Source: CAYRLW01 sp964425215 | GTDB lineage: Bacteria > Spirochaetota > Spirochaetia > Treponematales > Breznakiellaceae | Length of the DNA stretch: 64,000 nt | Assembly: GCA_964425215.1 (NCBI GenBank) | Contig: CAYRLW010000002.1 | Coordinates: 62,001 to 126,000, forward strand | Direction: 5' to 3' | In this document: piece by piece, positions 32,350 to 39,928 of the stretch | Layout of the letters: each line of letters starts with the position of its first letter | How positions within the stretch are numbered: position 1 is the stretch's first letter | Position numbers and translations under genes: made by a program | The notes under the pieces: model-generated | Databases searched by the model: none | Told to the model about the DNA's origin: nothing | What the model saw: only the letters and a program-made list of their open reading frames with translations

Positions 32350-33800
32350 TGGACCTCCCCGGAATTTATCGGCGTTTTTAGTATCCGGCCTTCCCGTAAA
32401 ACGCTATTTAAATCCATATTGTTTTCCTGGGCTAATAGTTCCGGATCAACGCCGTAGGCGAGGGCGATGGACCAGAGGGTTTCTCCTTTTTTAACCAGGT
32501 GGGTTCCGTTAAAGGATAGGGACGGTCCGTTGGAACTTCCCGTGGCCTTTGGCGTTCCCCTGTAGGGCTCCACGTCCTTTAGGGCGGGTATAACAATTTT
32601 ACTTCCTAATTTTAGGTAACGGACCTGAATTCCCGGATTGGCGGAAACGATCTGATCGACCGAAACTCCGTAGTACCGAGCCAGGGTGGAAAGGGTATCC
32701 CCGGATTTTATAACGTAAAAATAGTACCGAATAAGTTTTAAATCCCGATTCGCCAGGGTGCTTAGGACTGGCTGTTCGTCTTCCGAACGGACCTTTAGGT
32801 GATAATCCGGCTCCGGAGGGGTTACGTTATAGTACAGTTCCCGGTTAGCCATTTTTAGAAACCCCTCGTCTATCCCCGCGTTTTTTGCCAAAAGCCCCAG
32901 GTCCACCGATTTGCCCACGGGAACCTGCTTCCACTGAATATCCTCGGGCCAGCCGATATCCAAACCGTACCGTCCAGCCTTGGAAAGGATTGTCGCTATG
33001 GCTAAAAATTTAGGGACATAGTTGATGGTCTCGTTTTTTAATAGTTTTTTATCGCAGAGCACCCAATAATCCTTAATCCCCGCTTTTTGAACCGCCCGTT
33101 GCACCGCCCCAATTCCCGCGTTGTAGGCGGCCAACGCCAAGTCCCAATCCCCAAAATATTCGTAATTATCCTGTAATTTTCGTAAGGCCGCCGTGGTGGT
33201 TTTCCAAAAATCCCGCCGTTCATCCATCCATTCGTTTATCCGGATGCCAAAGGGACCGATGCTGTTTTTCATAAATTGCCACAGACCCACGGCTCCAGAT
33301 CGGCTTACCGCGGTAGGAAGAAAGGCCGACTCCAGAACCGGAAGATACACCAGCTCCTGTGGCAGGCCTCTTTTTTCCAGTTCCTTTCGAATAAAACCCA
33401 CGTAGGGATCTCCCCGGCGGATGACGGCTTTCAACCACTCTAAACCTTCGGGACTGGAATACTCCGCTATATACCGTTGCGTCAGGGGTCTGTCGACCCC
33501 CTCTATAACGGGCATCATTTCGGTACTACCGTGCCACATCCAGGATCTTGACCGTTCCGGGGCGTTCTCTCCGTTTACGGTGATGGGATTTTCCTGCATG
33601 TTTCGCAGGGGCCTGGAAAATTGGAGGGTATCTCCATCGGCGGAGGGATCCGTACGTTCTCCTGTGCGGGCCTGTTCGTGGGGTATTTGCGGAAAATTCG
33701 TCTCCTGAGCCCAAAGGCCCATGGCAATCAGCCCCAACAGGGCCACCCTAAGGGTACGGGATCGTCTCAAAATTTCTCTCCGTAGTACACCCCCGCCCAT
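32346..33800 (-). CDS. MltD-like lytic transglycosylase with two LysM domains
   Basis: A 484-residue exported murein hydrolase. A signal segment (LRVALLGLIAMGLWAQ) precedes an SLT domain with the catalytic Glu in LPVLESAFLPTAVSRSG and the motif GAVGLWQFM. Two LysM domains follow: YYVIKSGDTLSTLARYYGVS with LGSKIVIP, and HLVKKGETLWSIALAYGVD. It would cleave peptidoglycan in the periplasm. Its start overlaps the end of the upstream lipoprotein gene by 34 bases, and its stop overlaps the next start. Confidence 0.93.
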   Translation of the reverse strand: MGGGVLRREILRRSRTLRVALLGLIAMGLWAQETNFPQIPHEQARTGERTDPSADGDTLQFSRPLRNMQENPITVNGENAPERSRSWMWHGSTEMMPVIEGVDRPLTQRYIAEYSSPEGLEWLKAVIRRGDPYVGFIRKELEKRGLPQELVYLPVLESAFLPTAVSRSGAVGLWQFMKNSIGPFGIRINEWMDERRDFWKTTTAALRKLQDNYEYFGDWDLALAAYNAGIGAVQRAVQKAGIKDYWVLCDKKLLKNETINYVPKFLAIATILSKAGRYGLDIGWPEDIQWKQVPVGKSVDLGLLAKNAGIDEGFLKMANRELYYNVTPPEPDYHLKVRSEDEQPVLSTLANRDLKLIRYYFYVIKSGDTLSTLARYYGVSVDQIVSANPGIQVRYLKLGSKIVIPALKDVEPYRGTPKATGSSNGPSLSFNGTHLVKKGETLWSIALAYGVDPELLAQENNMDLNSVLREGRILKTPINSGEVQ

Positions 33801-34849
33801 TCCCAGCGGCCGTGAATGTCCGGGTCCGCGGGGAAATTGATTTTACGGAAGTATAAATACCACGTGGAAATCCTTTGGGACCAACCCCAGGTTTTTAGGT
33901 ACGCTTCGTTGGCGTTGGAACTCGAATCCACGGTGGGCGAGTACCGAATTCGGTTACCGCTCATAAAATCGGAAAAGTTAAATTCCGTCATATTGGTAGT
34001 ATCGGTATTTTCCTGTTCCCAAGACATGGCAAAAAAGTTAACCTTTGCCCTATATTTATTTAATAATTTACTGCTTCCCGCGTCCAAAGCTCCCTGTATG
34101 GCCTTTACCAAATCGTCAAGGGTTTCAAAGGACCAATCCTTGGGGGAGTTGTAAAAATCCACGATTTTTTTCGCGTATCCAAAGGCGTCAGGAAAGCCGG
34201 GAATTGAACTATTATAGTAGGGCAAAAATTTCGTGTACGTTTGAACCGCCGCGTCCCACGCTCCGATCTTTTCGTAGGACTGGGCGAGCATGAAATACGC
34301 TACCCCCAAGTCGATTTTATCGGGAAATCGGGATATGAGTTCCTGGTAATACCAGATCCGTTGTTCCGGTTTATTTACCAGTTCTATCAATTTATTAAGA
34401 CAGGCCAGGTGAATTGATTCCCCCTGGATCATTAAATCGGGATAATTTTTTACGATCCTATTAAAGTATAAGGCCGCCACCGGTTTGGCGTCCTCTTTAA
34501 GGTACGTATAGGCGGCCATCAGTAAAAGATACCCATCGTAGGGATCTTCCGGATGTTTATCGACCCATTCGGTCAAAAAATTGGTTAACCGACCGTAATC
34601 CTCTAACCTAAGCAGTTCGTTACCAATTTCCCTAACCACGGCGAATTGTTCCTCTCCTCCTTTAGTTTCCAATTCCAGAAGATGAAACAGGTCCGAAAGG
34701 GTTTCCTTATCCTTTGATGTTCCCACTATGTAGTAGGAATCCGAATTAGTTACCTTAAAAACAGAAGAAAAAGGAGAGGGTAGGGCACAAGAAAAAAATA
34801 GCGCCGGTATGGTTAGGATGAAAAAAAACGTTCCCATGGGGAACCCCAT
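33767..34849 (-). CDS. TPR-like lipoprotein
   Basis: A 360-residue predicted lipoprotein. The start at 34849 (MGFPMGTFFF) is preferred, because GGAGGG precedes it and it places the lipobox FFSCALP correctly; an in-frame ATG at 34894 has no ribosome-binding site. The body is helical with tetratricopeptide-like pairs (AVAALYFNRIVKNYPDL, LGVAYFMLAQSYEKIGAWDA). The C-terminal part is unique. It is the first gene of the operon with the lytic transglycosylase, so a role in cell-wall turnover or outer-membrane assembly is plausible. Confidence 0.82.
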   Translation of the reverse strand: MGFPMGTFFFILTIPALFFSCALPSPFSSVFKVTNSDSYYIVGTSKDKETLSDLFHLLELETKGGEEQFAVVREIGNELLRLEDYGRLTNFLTEWVDKHPEDPYDGYLLLMAAYTYLKEDAKPVAALYFNRIVKNYPDLMIQGESIHLACLNKLIELVNKPEQRIWYYQELISRFPDKIDLGVAYFMLAQSYEKIGAWDAAVQTYTKFLPYYNSSIPGFPDAFGYAKKIVDFYNSPKDWSFETLDDLVKAIQGALDAGSSKLLNKYRAKVNFFAMSWEQENTDTTNMTEFNFSDFMSGNRIRYSPTVDSSSNANEAYLKTWGWSQRISTWYLYFRKINFPADPDIHGRWEWAGVYYGEKF

Positions 34850-34902
34850 CCCGCGCCGGTCCCTCCAATTAGGGCTTAAGAAACTACTAAGCATTGTTTT
34901 TT

Positions 34903-34931
34903 ATACTATCATAGGCCTATCCCATTGGCAA
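34903..34931 (-). promoter_or_regulatory. Promoter of the lipoprotein-transglycosylase operon
   Basis: On the minus strand TTGCCA (34931-34926), a 17-base spacer and TAGTAT (34908-34903). Its -35 box occupies the same bases as the -35 box of the divergent promoter. Confidence 0.55.
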
Positions 34932-34954
34932 GGGAAGGGTTCAACCGCTATAAT
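34925..34954 (+). promoter_or_regulatory. Promoter of the membrane-protein and TPR operon
   Basis: TTGGCA (34925-34930), an 18-base spacer and a consensus TATAAT (34949-34954). The ATG at 34964 lies nine bases further, so the mRNA would be leaderless or nearly so. Confidence 0.65.
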
Positions 34955-34963
34955 CTACAGGGT

Positions 34964-35518
34964 ATGCATGATAAACCAATACGCAAGCTTGCGGCGGAAC
35001 TTTCATTTATTTTAGCTTTTTTTTTGATGCTGTTGGGAAGTGTTCTTTTAATTGGAACCCTGGCGGGGGCCCCACGTATTGCGGTTCTCCCCGCGTCTTT
35101 GTGCATACTGCTGGGAAGCGTGTTTGCCATTTTTGCTATAAAACTATACCGTCGCGCCCTGTATCTTTTTCTGTCCGCTTTTTTTCTCCAGGTGGGAATC
35201 CTTTTACTCTTGGTTTCCCTTCACGCCGTCCCTGCGTCGATAGTCCGCCTATGGCCCTTTATATCCCTTTTCGCGGGTACCTCCTTGCTTCCTGCGGGGT
35301 GGCATCAATACGGTGGTCCCTCGAGCAAATACCTGGTCCCCGCCATAGCTTTTGTCGTTATTGGATCGGTTCTTTTGGTGTTCTCTCTAAAAGTTGTTTC
35401 CTTTTCGTTTAAAAAATTTTTTTTGGATTGGTGGCCCCTTTTCCTGGTTATAGCGGGGCTTATTTTAACCCTAATTTCAGTCGCTCCCCGGGATAAGGGG
35501 GAGGAGCCCCCTCCGTGA
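34964..35518 (+). CDS. Small polytopic membrane protein
   Basis: A 184-residue protein with about six predicted membrane segments. The C-terminal half has WPFISLFAGTSLLPAGW and DWWPLFLVIAGLILTLIS, the W-P-hydrophobic pattern of DUF5668/LiaF-type membrane domains. An earlier in-frame ATG at 34925 lies on the -35 box of the promoter and cannot be used from it, so 34964 is chosen. Function unknown; LiaF-like proteins act in envelope-stress sensing. It overlaps the TPR lipoprotein gene by four bases (GTGA). Confidence 0.75.
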   Translation: MHDKPIRKLAAELSFILAFFLMLLGSVLLIGTLAGAPRIAVLPASLCILLGSVFAIFAIKLYRRALYLFLSAFFLQVGILLLLVSLHAVPASIVRLWPFISLFAGTSLLPAGWHQYGGPSSKYLVPAIAFVVIGSVLLVFSLKVVSFSFKKFFLDWWPLFLVIAGLILTLISVAPRDKGEEPPP

Positions 35519-37281
35519 GTCCTCATGGCGCTTCTCCTTCGCGAGAAGCCCCGGGGCTGATTTTTTTTGGGCTTTCGCTGTTCGGTTTATTTTTGTTAGC
35601 GAGTCTCGGTTTGTTTTCCTGTTCCGGAACTCCCTCGGTGCGGGAGACCCCCATTTCCACAAAGGCCCCTCCGCTGGATACCCCTTCCGCCGACCGGGGG
35701 GGAGGCGTGGCCGATGAAATTCGCCGGCTCGTGGAATTAGGAACCCCTCCTTCCTTGCTTCGAGCTTTGGACCTTATTCGAAGCCGGGATTTGGGAACCA
35801 CCGATTTTGGACGTACCATGGTGGCCGTGGATACGGCCTTATTAAAAAATGTGTACCCCGAAATAGCCTTTGATTTTGGCCCCTCGGATCCTCCCCAAAC
35901 CCAAATCTATACCCGAATTTTACGGGACGCGGAAAAGGGCGCCTATACCCCCTCGTCCTCCAATTCCCGGGACTATTTGGAACTTACCCTCCCTTTTATC
36001 GCTTTCCTTTCTGAAAAACGGTCCGAACGCCTGGCCACAGCCCTTCCGGACTTAAACCGGGCCCTAACGTTGAATAGCCAGTCGGTTCTGGCCCCCTATT
36101 TTTTGGGCATTTTGAACGAACGGACTGGGTTTCCCGATCGGGCCCTTAATTTTTATACCTCCGCCTATGCCCTTTCGGCGGACTGTTATCCCGCCGCGTT
36201 AGGCCGTGCCCGGCTCCTTTCCAGCGCCGGTAAAAGCGAAGAGGCGATTCAACTGCTTACGGACCTGGTCCCCCGATACCCCGATAACATGACCGTTAAA
36301 CGGGAATTGGCCCTGGCCTATTATAGGGCCGGCGATTGGTCCCGCGCCGAAGGAGCTCTGGCTGAACTTTTACAGAGAAACCCCAAGGATAGCTCTCTAC
36401 TCCTCATGCGGGCCCACGTATTAATCGAATTGGGCCAATTCCTTCAGGCTCAGCCCCTGTTGGACGCCTACGTTGCCGTAGAACCCAATAATTCTAACAA
36501 TCAATTGTACCTTTTTCTCCGGGCCCGGCTTCAAGCGGAGGGTTATAAAAATAGGGACGCGGCGCTTACCTATCTTCGTTCCATTTTGCGGTTGGCCCCT
36601 CAAAACGAAGAAGCGGCGGCCTATTCGGCAAAACTGCTTATGGAATCCCCGAGGCCGGAGGATCAAACGGAAGGTCGAAGCCTTTTAACAAAACTCCTTC
36701 AAAATCCCAATCCATCCATTGATGTTCTGGATGTGGCGCTTAAGGACGCGATTCGACGGCAAGCTTGGAAAGAGGCCCTTCCTTTTTTAGAAATTCTTCT
36801 ACAGCAACGGCGTTCCTCTTCGGACTTGCAAAACGCGTATTTGGCGCAACAGGGCCTAGGAAATCCCGGTGCCGCCTTGAATTATGCCAAGGAATTATTT
36901 GACCGAAACAGCTCCGACGAAAATGGAGCCTTTATCTATATTTCCGCTTTAATCGGCGCGGGGAAGCAGGATGAGGCGGCAAAAATGATCGACGGACGTC
37001 TTCCTACCCTGCCGGGGGGAAACCTAAAAAGCCGGTACTACTACCTGCGGAGTCTCTTAAAGACCGACGAGGAGGCGAAAATGAACGATCTCCGTTCCAG
37101 CCTTTTCGAGGACCCCCGGAATTTGGACGCCCTGATTTCCATGCTGGATCTGTACCATGCTCGAAGGGACGATAGACGGGCGGTGTATTATCTAAAACAG
37201 GCCTTAGCTCTGGCCCCCGATAATCCTAAGCTCAAGGCCTACCAAATTGAATACGCGGCTAGCCTTAATGCGAACCCTTAA
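35515..37281 (+). CDS. Large TPR-repeat lipoprotein
   Basis: A 588-residue protein starting with GTG at 35515, overlapping the previous stop. A hydrophobic segment ends in a lipobox (LGLFSCSG), so it is probably lipid-anchored. Many tetratricopeptide repeats follow, for example FYTSAYALSADCYPAALGRA, then ELALAYYRAGDWSRAEGAL and YLKQALALAPDNPKL. Such proteins scaffold envelope complexes. It shares a transcript with the small membrane protein; the partner is unknown. Confidence 0.87.
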   Translation: MSPHGASPSREAPGLIFFGLSLFGLFLLASLGLFSCSGTPSVRETPISTKAPPLDTPSADRGGGVADEIRRLVELGTPPSLLRALDLIRSRDLGTTDFGRTMVAVDTALLKNVYPEIAFDFGPSDPPQTQIYTRILRDAEKGAYTPSSSNSRDYLELTLPFIAFLSEKRSERLATALPDLNRALTLNSQSVLAPYFLGILNERTGFPDRALNFYTSAYALSADCYPAALGRARLLSSAGKSEEAIQLLTDLVPRYPDNMTVKRELALAYYRAGDWSRAEGALAELLQRNPKDSSLLLMRAHVLIELGQFLQAQPLLDAYVAVEPNNSNNQLYLFLRARLQAEGYKNRDAALTYLRSILRLAPQNEEAAAYSAKLLMESPRPEDQTEGRSLLTKLLQNPNPSIDVLDVALKDAIRRQAWKEALPFLEILLQQRRSSSDLQNAYLAQQGLGNPGAALNYAKELFDRNSSDENGAFIYISALIGAGKQDEAAKMIDGRLPTLPGGNLKSRYYYLRSLLKTDEEAKMNDLRSSLFEDPRNLDALISMLDLYHARRDDRRAVYYLKQALALAPDNPKLKAYQIEYAASLNANP

Positions 37282-37295
37282 TCGCAATTCCTTCG

Positions 37296-37319
37296 AGCCT
37301 GCCGGTCCGGTTGGTTTTT
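37296..37319 (+). repeat. Post-gene motif, copy 2
   Basis: Matches 7325-7347 with one substitution and one extra G: AGCCTGCCGGTCCGGTTGG followed by five T. It lies 14 bases after the TPR gene and may terminate it. Confidence 0.4.
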
Positions 37320-37330
37320 GATAAAATACA

Positions 37331-37396
37331 ATATTCGTTCCGAATATCATAAAAAATCTTAAAATCTATTGCATTTTCTAGAAATTGAATTAGAAT
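37331..37396 (+). promoter_or_regulatory. Rubrerythrin upstream region: inverted repeat and promoter
   Basis: An inverted repeat ATATTCG-TTC-CGAATAT (37331-37347) precedes TTGCAT (37369-37374), a 16-base spacer and TAGAAT (37391-37396). The repeat could be a regulator site for peroxide or iron control; this is inference. Confidence 0.45.
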
Positions 37397-37458
37397 ATAC
37401 GGGATGGATAGGGGCTAGGGCTCCTGCTTCATCAAAAATATTTTCAAAGGAGTAACCA

Positions 37459-38034
37459 ATGAACTCTTTAAAGGGATCCCGGACGGAAAAGAACATCCTT
37501 ACGGCGTTCGCGGGGGAATCGCAGGCCCGCAACCGTTATACTTACTTCGCCAGTAAGGCGAAGGAAGAGGGATTTATTCAAATTTCTCTCATTTTTAGCG
37601 AAACCGCCGATCAAGAAAAGGAACACGCGAAACGGCTATTCAAATTTCTTGAAGGCGGGGAAGTCACCGTACAGGCCGCGTTCCCCGCTGGGGTAATCGG
37701 TACTACGTCCGAAAATTTGGCCGCGGCGGCGGGGGGAGAAAACTACGAGTGGAAGACCATGTACCCCGATTTTGCCAAAATCGCCAAAGAAGAGGGCTTT
37801 TCCGCAGTGGCCACGGTATTTGAATCCATCGCGGTGGCGGAAAGACAACACGCCAAACGGTACGAGAAACTGAAAGCAAACGTAGACAGCGGAAAGGTCT
37901 TTAAAAAGGATAAACCGGTGGTGTGGCGCTGTACGAACTGCGGCTACCTGTTTGAAGGAACCGAAGCCCCAAAAGCGTGCCCTGCGTGCGCCCATCCCCA
38001 GGCCTATTTTGAAGTCCTGGGCGAAAACTATTAA
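37459..38034 (+). CDS. rbr: Rubrerythrin
   Basis: A 191-residue non-haem iron peroxidase that reduces hydrogen peroxide. The diiron ferritin-like domain has TAFAGESQARNRYTYFA, ETADQEKEHAKRLF and SIAVAERQHAKRYE (Glu/His ligands). The C-terminal rubredoxin domain has CTNCGYLFEG and CPACAHP. It heads a cluster with superoxide reductase and rubredoxin, together a complete oxygen-defence set for an anaerobe. A strong AAAGGAG precedes the ATG. Confidence 0.97.
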   Translation: MNSLKGSRTEKNILTAFAGESQARNRYTYFASKAKEEGFIQISLIFSETADQEKEHAKRLFKFLEGGEVTVQAAFPAGVIGTTSENLAAAAGGENYEWKTMYPDFAKIAKEEGFSAVATVFESIAVAERQHAKRYEKLKANVDSGKVFKKDKPVVWRCTNCGYLFEGTEAPKACPACAHPQAYFEVLGENY

Positions 38035-38043
38035 AAGGAGTCT

Positions 38044-38421
38044 ATGATGGCAGAACGGTATCAGATCTACAAGTGCGAGGTGTGCGGTAATATCGTCGAG
38101 GTTCTCCACGGCGGTGATGGCGAGTTGGTTTGCTGTGGCAAGCCGATGAAGCTCTTTAAAGAAAATACCAGCGATGGGGCCAAGGAAAAACACGTTCCCG
38201 TGGTTGAGAAAACTCCTGACGGGTACAAGGTAACCGTGGGGTCAGTAGCCCATCCGATGGAAGAAAAGCACTATATTGAATGGATTGAATTGATCGCCGA
38301 CGGGGTAACCCACCGGAAATACCTTAAACCTGGCGACGCTCCCACGGCTACCTTTGCCGTAACCGCCAAGTCTGTGACCGCCCGGGAGTATTGTAACCTC
38401 CACGGGCTCTGGAAAGCCTAG
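38044..38421 (+). CDS. Superoxide reductase (desulfoferrodoxin, two-centre)
   Basis: A 125-residue enzyme that reduces superoxide to peroxide with electrons from rubredoxin. The N-terminal desulforedoxin domain (YKCEVCGNIVEV, ELVCCGKPM) holds centre I. The catalytic centre II has His in EKHVPV, VAHPMEEKHYIEWI and Cys/His in CNLHGLWKA. The start is ATG at 38044 or the next codon, with AAGGAG upstream, nine bases after rubrerythrin. A cluster of hairpins separates it from the rubredoxin gene. Confidence 0.96.
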   Translation: MMAERYQIYKCEVCGNIVEVLHGGDGELVCCGKPMKLFKENTSDGAKEKHVPVVEKTPDGYKVTVGSVAHPMEEKHYIEWIELIADGVTHRKYLKPGDAPTATFAVTAKSVTAREYCNLHGLWKA

Positions 38422-38439
38422 GAGCCTATCGGCCGAGCA

Positions 38440-38631
38440 GGTTTTAACCGTCCAAGGAACTTTCTTGAACGGTTAAAACCCCTGTAAAAGGGGTTCTTCG
38501 AACCTTTCGTATAATTGAGGCTTTCCCGTAAATCGGGAAAGTTATCAAACGATTAAAATTGAGGTAAATCCAAAAACTTCAGTTTTTGGATTTTTTCCGA
38601 TAAAGACGTAATTCCTGTAAGGAATTACGTA
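38440..38631 (+). other. Array of six hairpins between superoxide reductase and rubredoxin genes
   Basis: In order: a long stem GGTTTTAACCG...CGGTTAAAACC (38440-38479); AACCCC/GGGGTT (38476-38494); GGTTC-TTC-GAACC (38491-38503); CTTTCCCG/CGGGAAAG (38521-38541); TCCAAAAAC-TTCA-GTTTTTGGA with T-run (38569-38596); ACGTAATTCC/GGAATTACGT (about 38607-38631). No coding sequence is seen here. Part is a terminator; the rest may regulate or stabilise mRNA. Confidence 0.75.
38569..38596 (+). terminator. Rho-independent terminator after superoxide reductase
   Basis: Nine-bp stem TCCAAAAAC with GTTTTTGGA, loop TTCA, followed by TTTTTTCC. Confidence 0.75.
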
Positions 38632-38689
38632 AGCCTACTTTAAAAAAATTGGTTTTTAGAGGGGGCTCAAAATTAGGAGGAGTAGATTT

Positions 38690-38851
38690 ATGCAGAAGTA
38701 TGTATGCGACGTGTGTGGTTATATTTACGATCCCGCCCAAGGGGACAGCGATGGGGGAATTAAACCGGGTACTCCCTTTGATAAACTGCCCAGCGATTGG
38801 GTTTGTCCCATGTGCGGCGCTTCTAAGGACGATTTTTCTCCCGTGGATTAA
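38690..38851 (+). CDS. Rubredoxin
   Basis: A 53-residue rubredoxin: KYVCDVCGYIYDPAQGD and WVCPMCGASKDDF supply the four Cys ligands of one iron. It passes electrons to superoxide reductase and rubrerythrin, whose genes lie just upstream. AGGAGG precedes the ATG. The upstream hairpins suggest it is either processed from, or transcribed separately from, the superoxide reductase message. Confidence 0.96.
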   Translation: MQKYVCDVCGYIYDPAQGDSDGGIKPGTPFDKLPSDWVCPMCGASKDDFSPVD

Positions 38852-38938
38852 CGTAGGTTCGCGTCGGATAAGGCAAACAAACTCCTATCAGGGTTAACAT
38901 TTTTTTTACGACCCCTATGAAAAATATGGGTTTCCTGG

Positions 38939-38980
38939 GGGTTTCGTGAAGGAGAAAACCTTTGCGAAACCCTCTTTATT
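38939..38980 (+). terminator. Terminator after rubredoxin
   Basis: Stem GGGTTTCG (38939-38946) with CGAAACCC (38965-38972), with inner pairing AAGG/CCTT, then TCTTTATTTAT. It can serve both the rubredoxin gene and the convergent small gene. Confidence 0.7.
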
Positions 38981-39270
38981 TATAAAACGATAGCCCTTTT
39001 AACGTCGGTTTTGATGACCCCAAACAGCCGATCAAAGGGAAAATCGGGGCCGTAGTTGGTGTGGGCAAAACGGTTGTACGTTTCTATGATAATTTCCATT
39101 TCCTTTGGGTCCCCAGAGTAGAGGGCCGAACTATAGGCGGCCCTAAAAAGGCCCTTTTCCGCCAATTCTTGGGTGCTTAACGCCCCGTAGCGTCGCTTAG
39201 ACCTTCCATCGACAACCGCGGCGGGCCCATCGTATCCAATGGTAAAAATAAAATCTTCTCTAGACAGCAT
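38980..39270 (-). CDS. Small conserved-looking protein of unknown function
   Basis: A 96-residue protein, no membrane segment or signal. It begins MLSREDFIFTIGYDGPAAVV and contains LAEKGLFRAAYSSALYSGD and a Pro/Phe-rich FPFDRLFGV near the end. I do not recognise a family. Start at 39270 chosen because GGGAGG lies just upstream; the in-frame ATG at 39303 has none. It is convergent with rubredoxin and divergent from yajC. Confidence 0.7.
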   Translation of the reverse strand: MLSREDFIFTIGYDGPAAVVDGRSKRRYGALSTQELAEKGLFRAAYSSALYSGDPKEMEIIIETYNRFAHTNYGPDFPFDRLFGVIKTDVKRAIVL

Positions 39271-39358
39271 ACGAAAGGATCCTCCCTCGACTAACCATCC
39301 CAATAGCCTAAAGGCCTATGGAATCCTTGTCAACCGTCAAAATCTTATATTTTGCGCC

Positions 39359-39387
39359 TTGACCGACTCCTTTCCCTATGGTACTTT
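39359..39387 (+). promoter_or_regulatory. Promoter of yajC-secD-secF
   Basis: TTGACC (39359-39364), a 17-base spacer and TACTTT (39382-39387), about 30 bases before the yajC ATG. Confidence 0.55.
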
Positions 39388-39418
39388 ACGGGTAACTATC
39401 TACTAAGGATGTTTCCGT

Positions 39419-39853
39419 ATGAATACACTTTTTTCCTCGTTCTTTCATGGAGCGCCCCTACTTATGGGTGCTCCGGATCAAGCCGGCGCCGCTGGGGGTA
39501 CCACGGCGTCGTTGATTTCCACGTTTATTCCCTTTGGCCTTGTAATTCTGATCTTCTATTTCCTTATTATTCGCCCCCAAAACAAAAAACAAAAGGAAAC
39601 TCAAAAAATGCTTTCGGCGTTAAAAAAGGGTGACCGGGTTGTTACGGTCGGGGGTGTTCACGGGACAATCCAATCGGTAAAAGAAAGTACCGTTATTCTT
39701 AAGGTGGATGAATCCACGAAAATGGAATTTTCCCGGAGTGCTATTTCTTCAGTCATCGAAGTCGCCAAGGCCGAACCCTCCAAAGCGGACACCCAAAAGG
39801 CGAACGACAAGGAAGAAAAAGCCATTTCCGAAACCGAAGAAACAAAAAAATAA
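39419..39853 (+). CDS. yajC: Preprotein translocase subunit YajC
   Basis: A 144-residue membrane protein. One helix (STFIPFGLVILIFYFLIIRP) is followed by the conserved QNKKQKETQKMLSALKKGD and VVTVGGVHGTIQSV. The C-terminal 30 residues are a charged, Glu/Lys-rich tail. It works with SecDF in protein export and inner-membrane insertion; secD and secF follow. AAGGAT precedes the ATG. Confidence 0.95.
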   Translation: MNTLFSSFFHGAPLLMGAPDQAGAAGGTTASLISTFIPFGLVILIFYFLIIRPQNKKQKETQKMLSALKKGDRVVTVGGVHGTIQSVKESTVILKVDESTKMEFSRSAISSVIEVAKAEPSKADTQKANDKEEKAISETEETKK

Positions 39854-39928
39854 AACGTTCAACCCGTGGCGGGGTAGATTTTTTTATTCTGCCTAGGGGG
39901 TTTACTATCAAATTATTGGAGCAACGGC

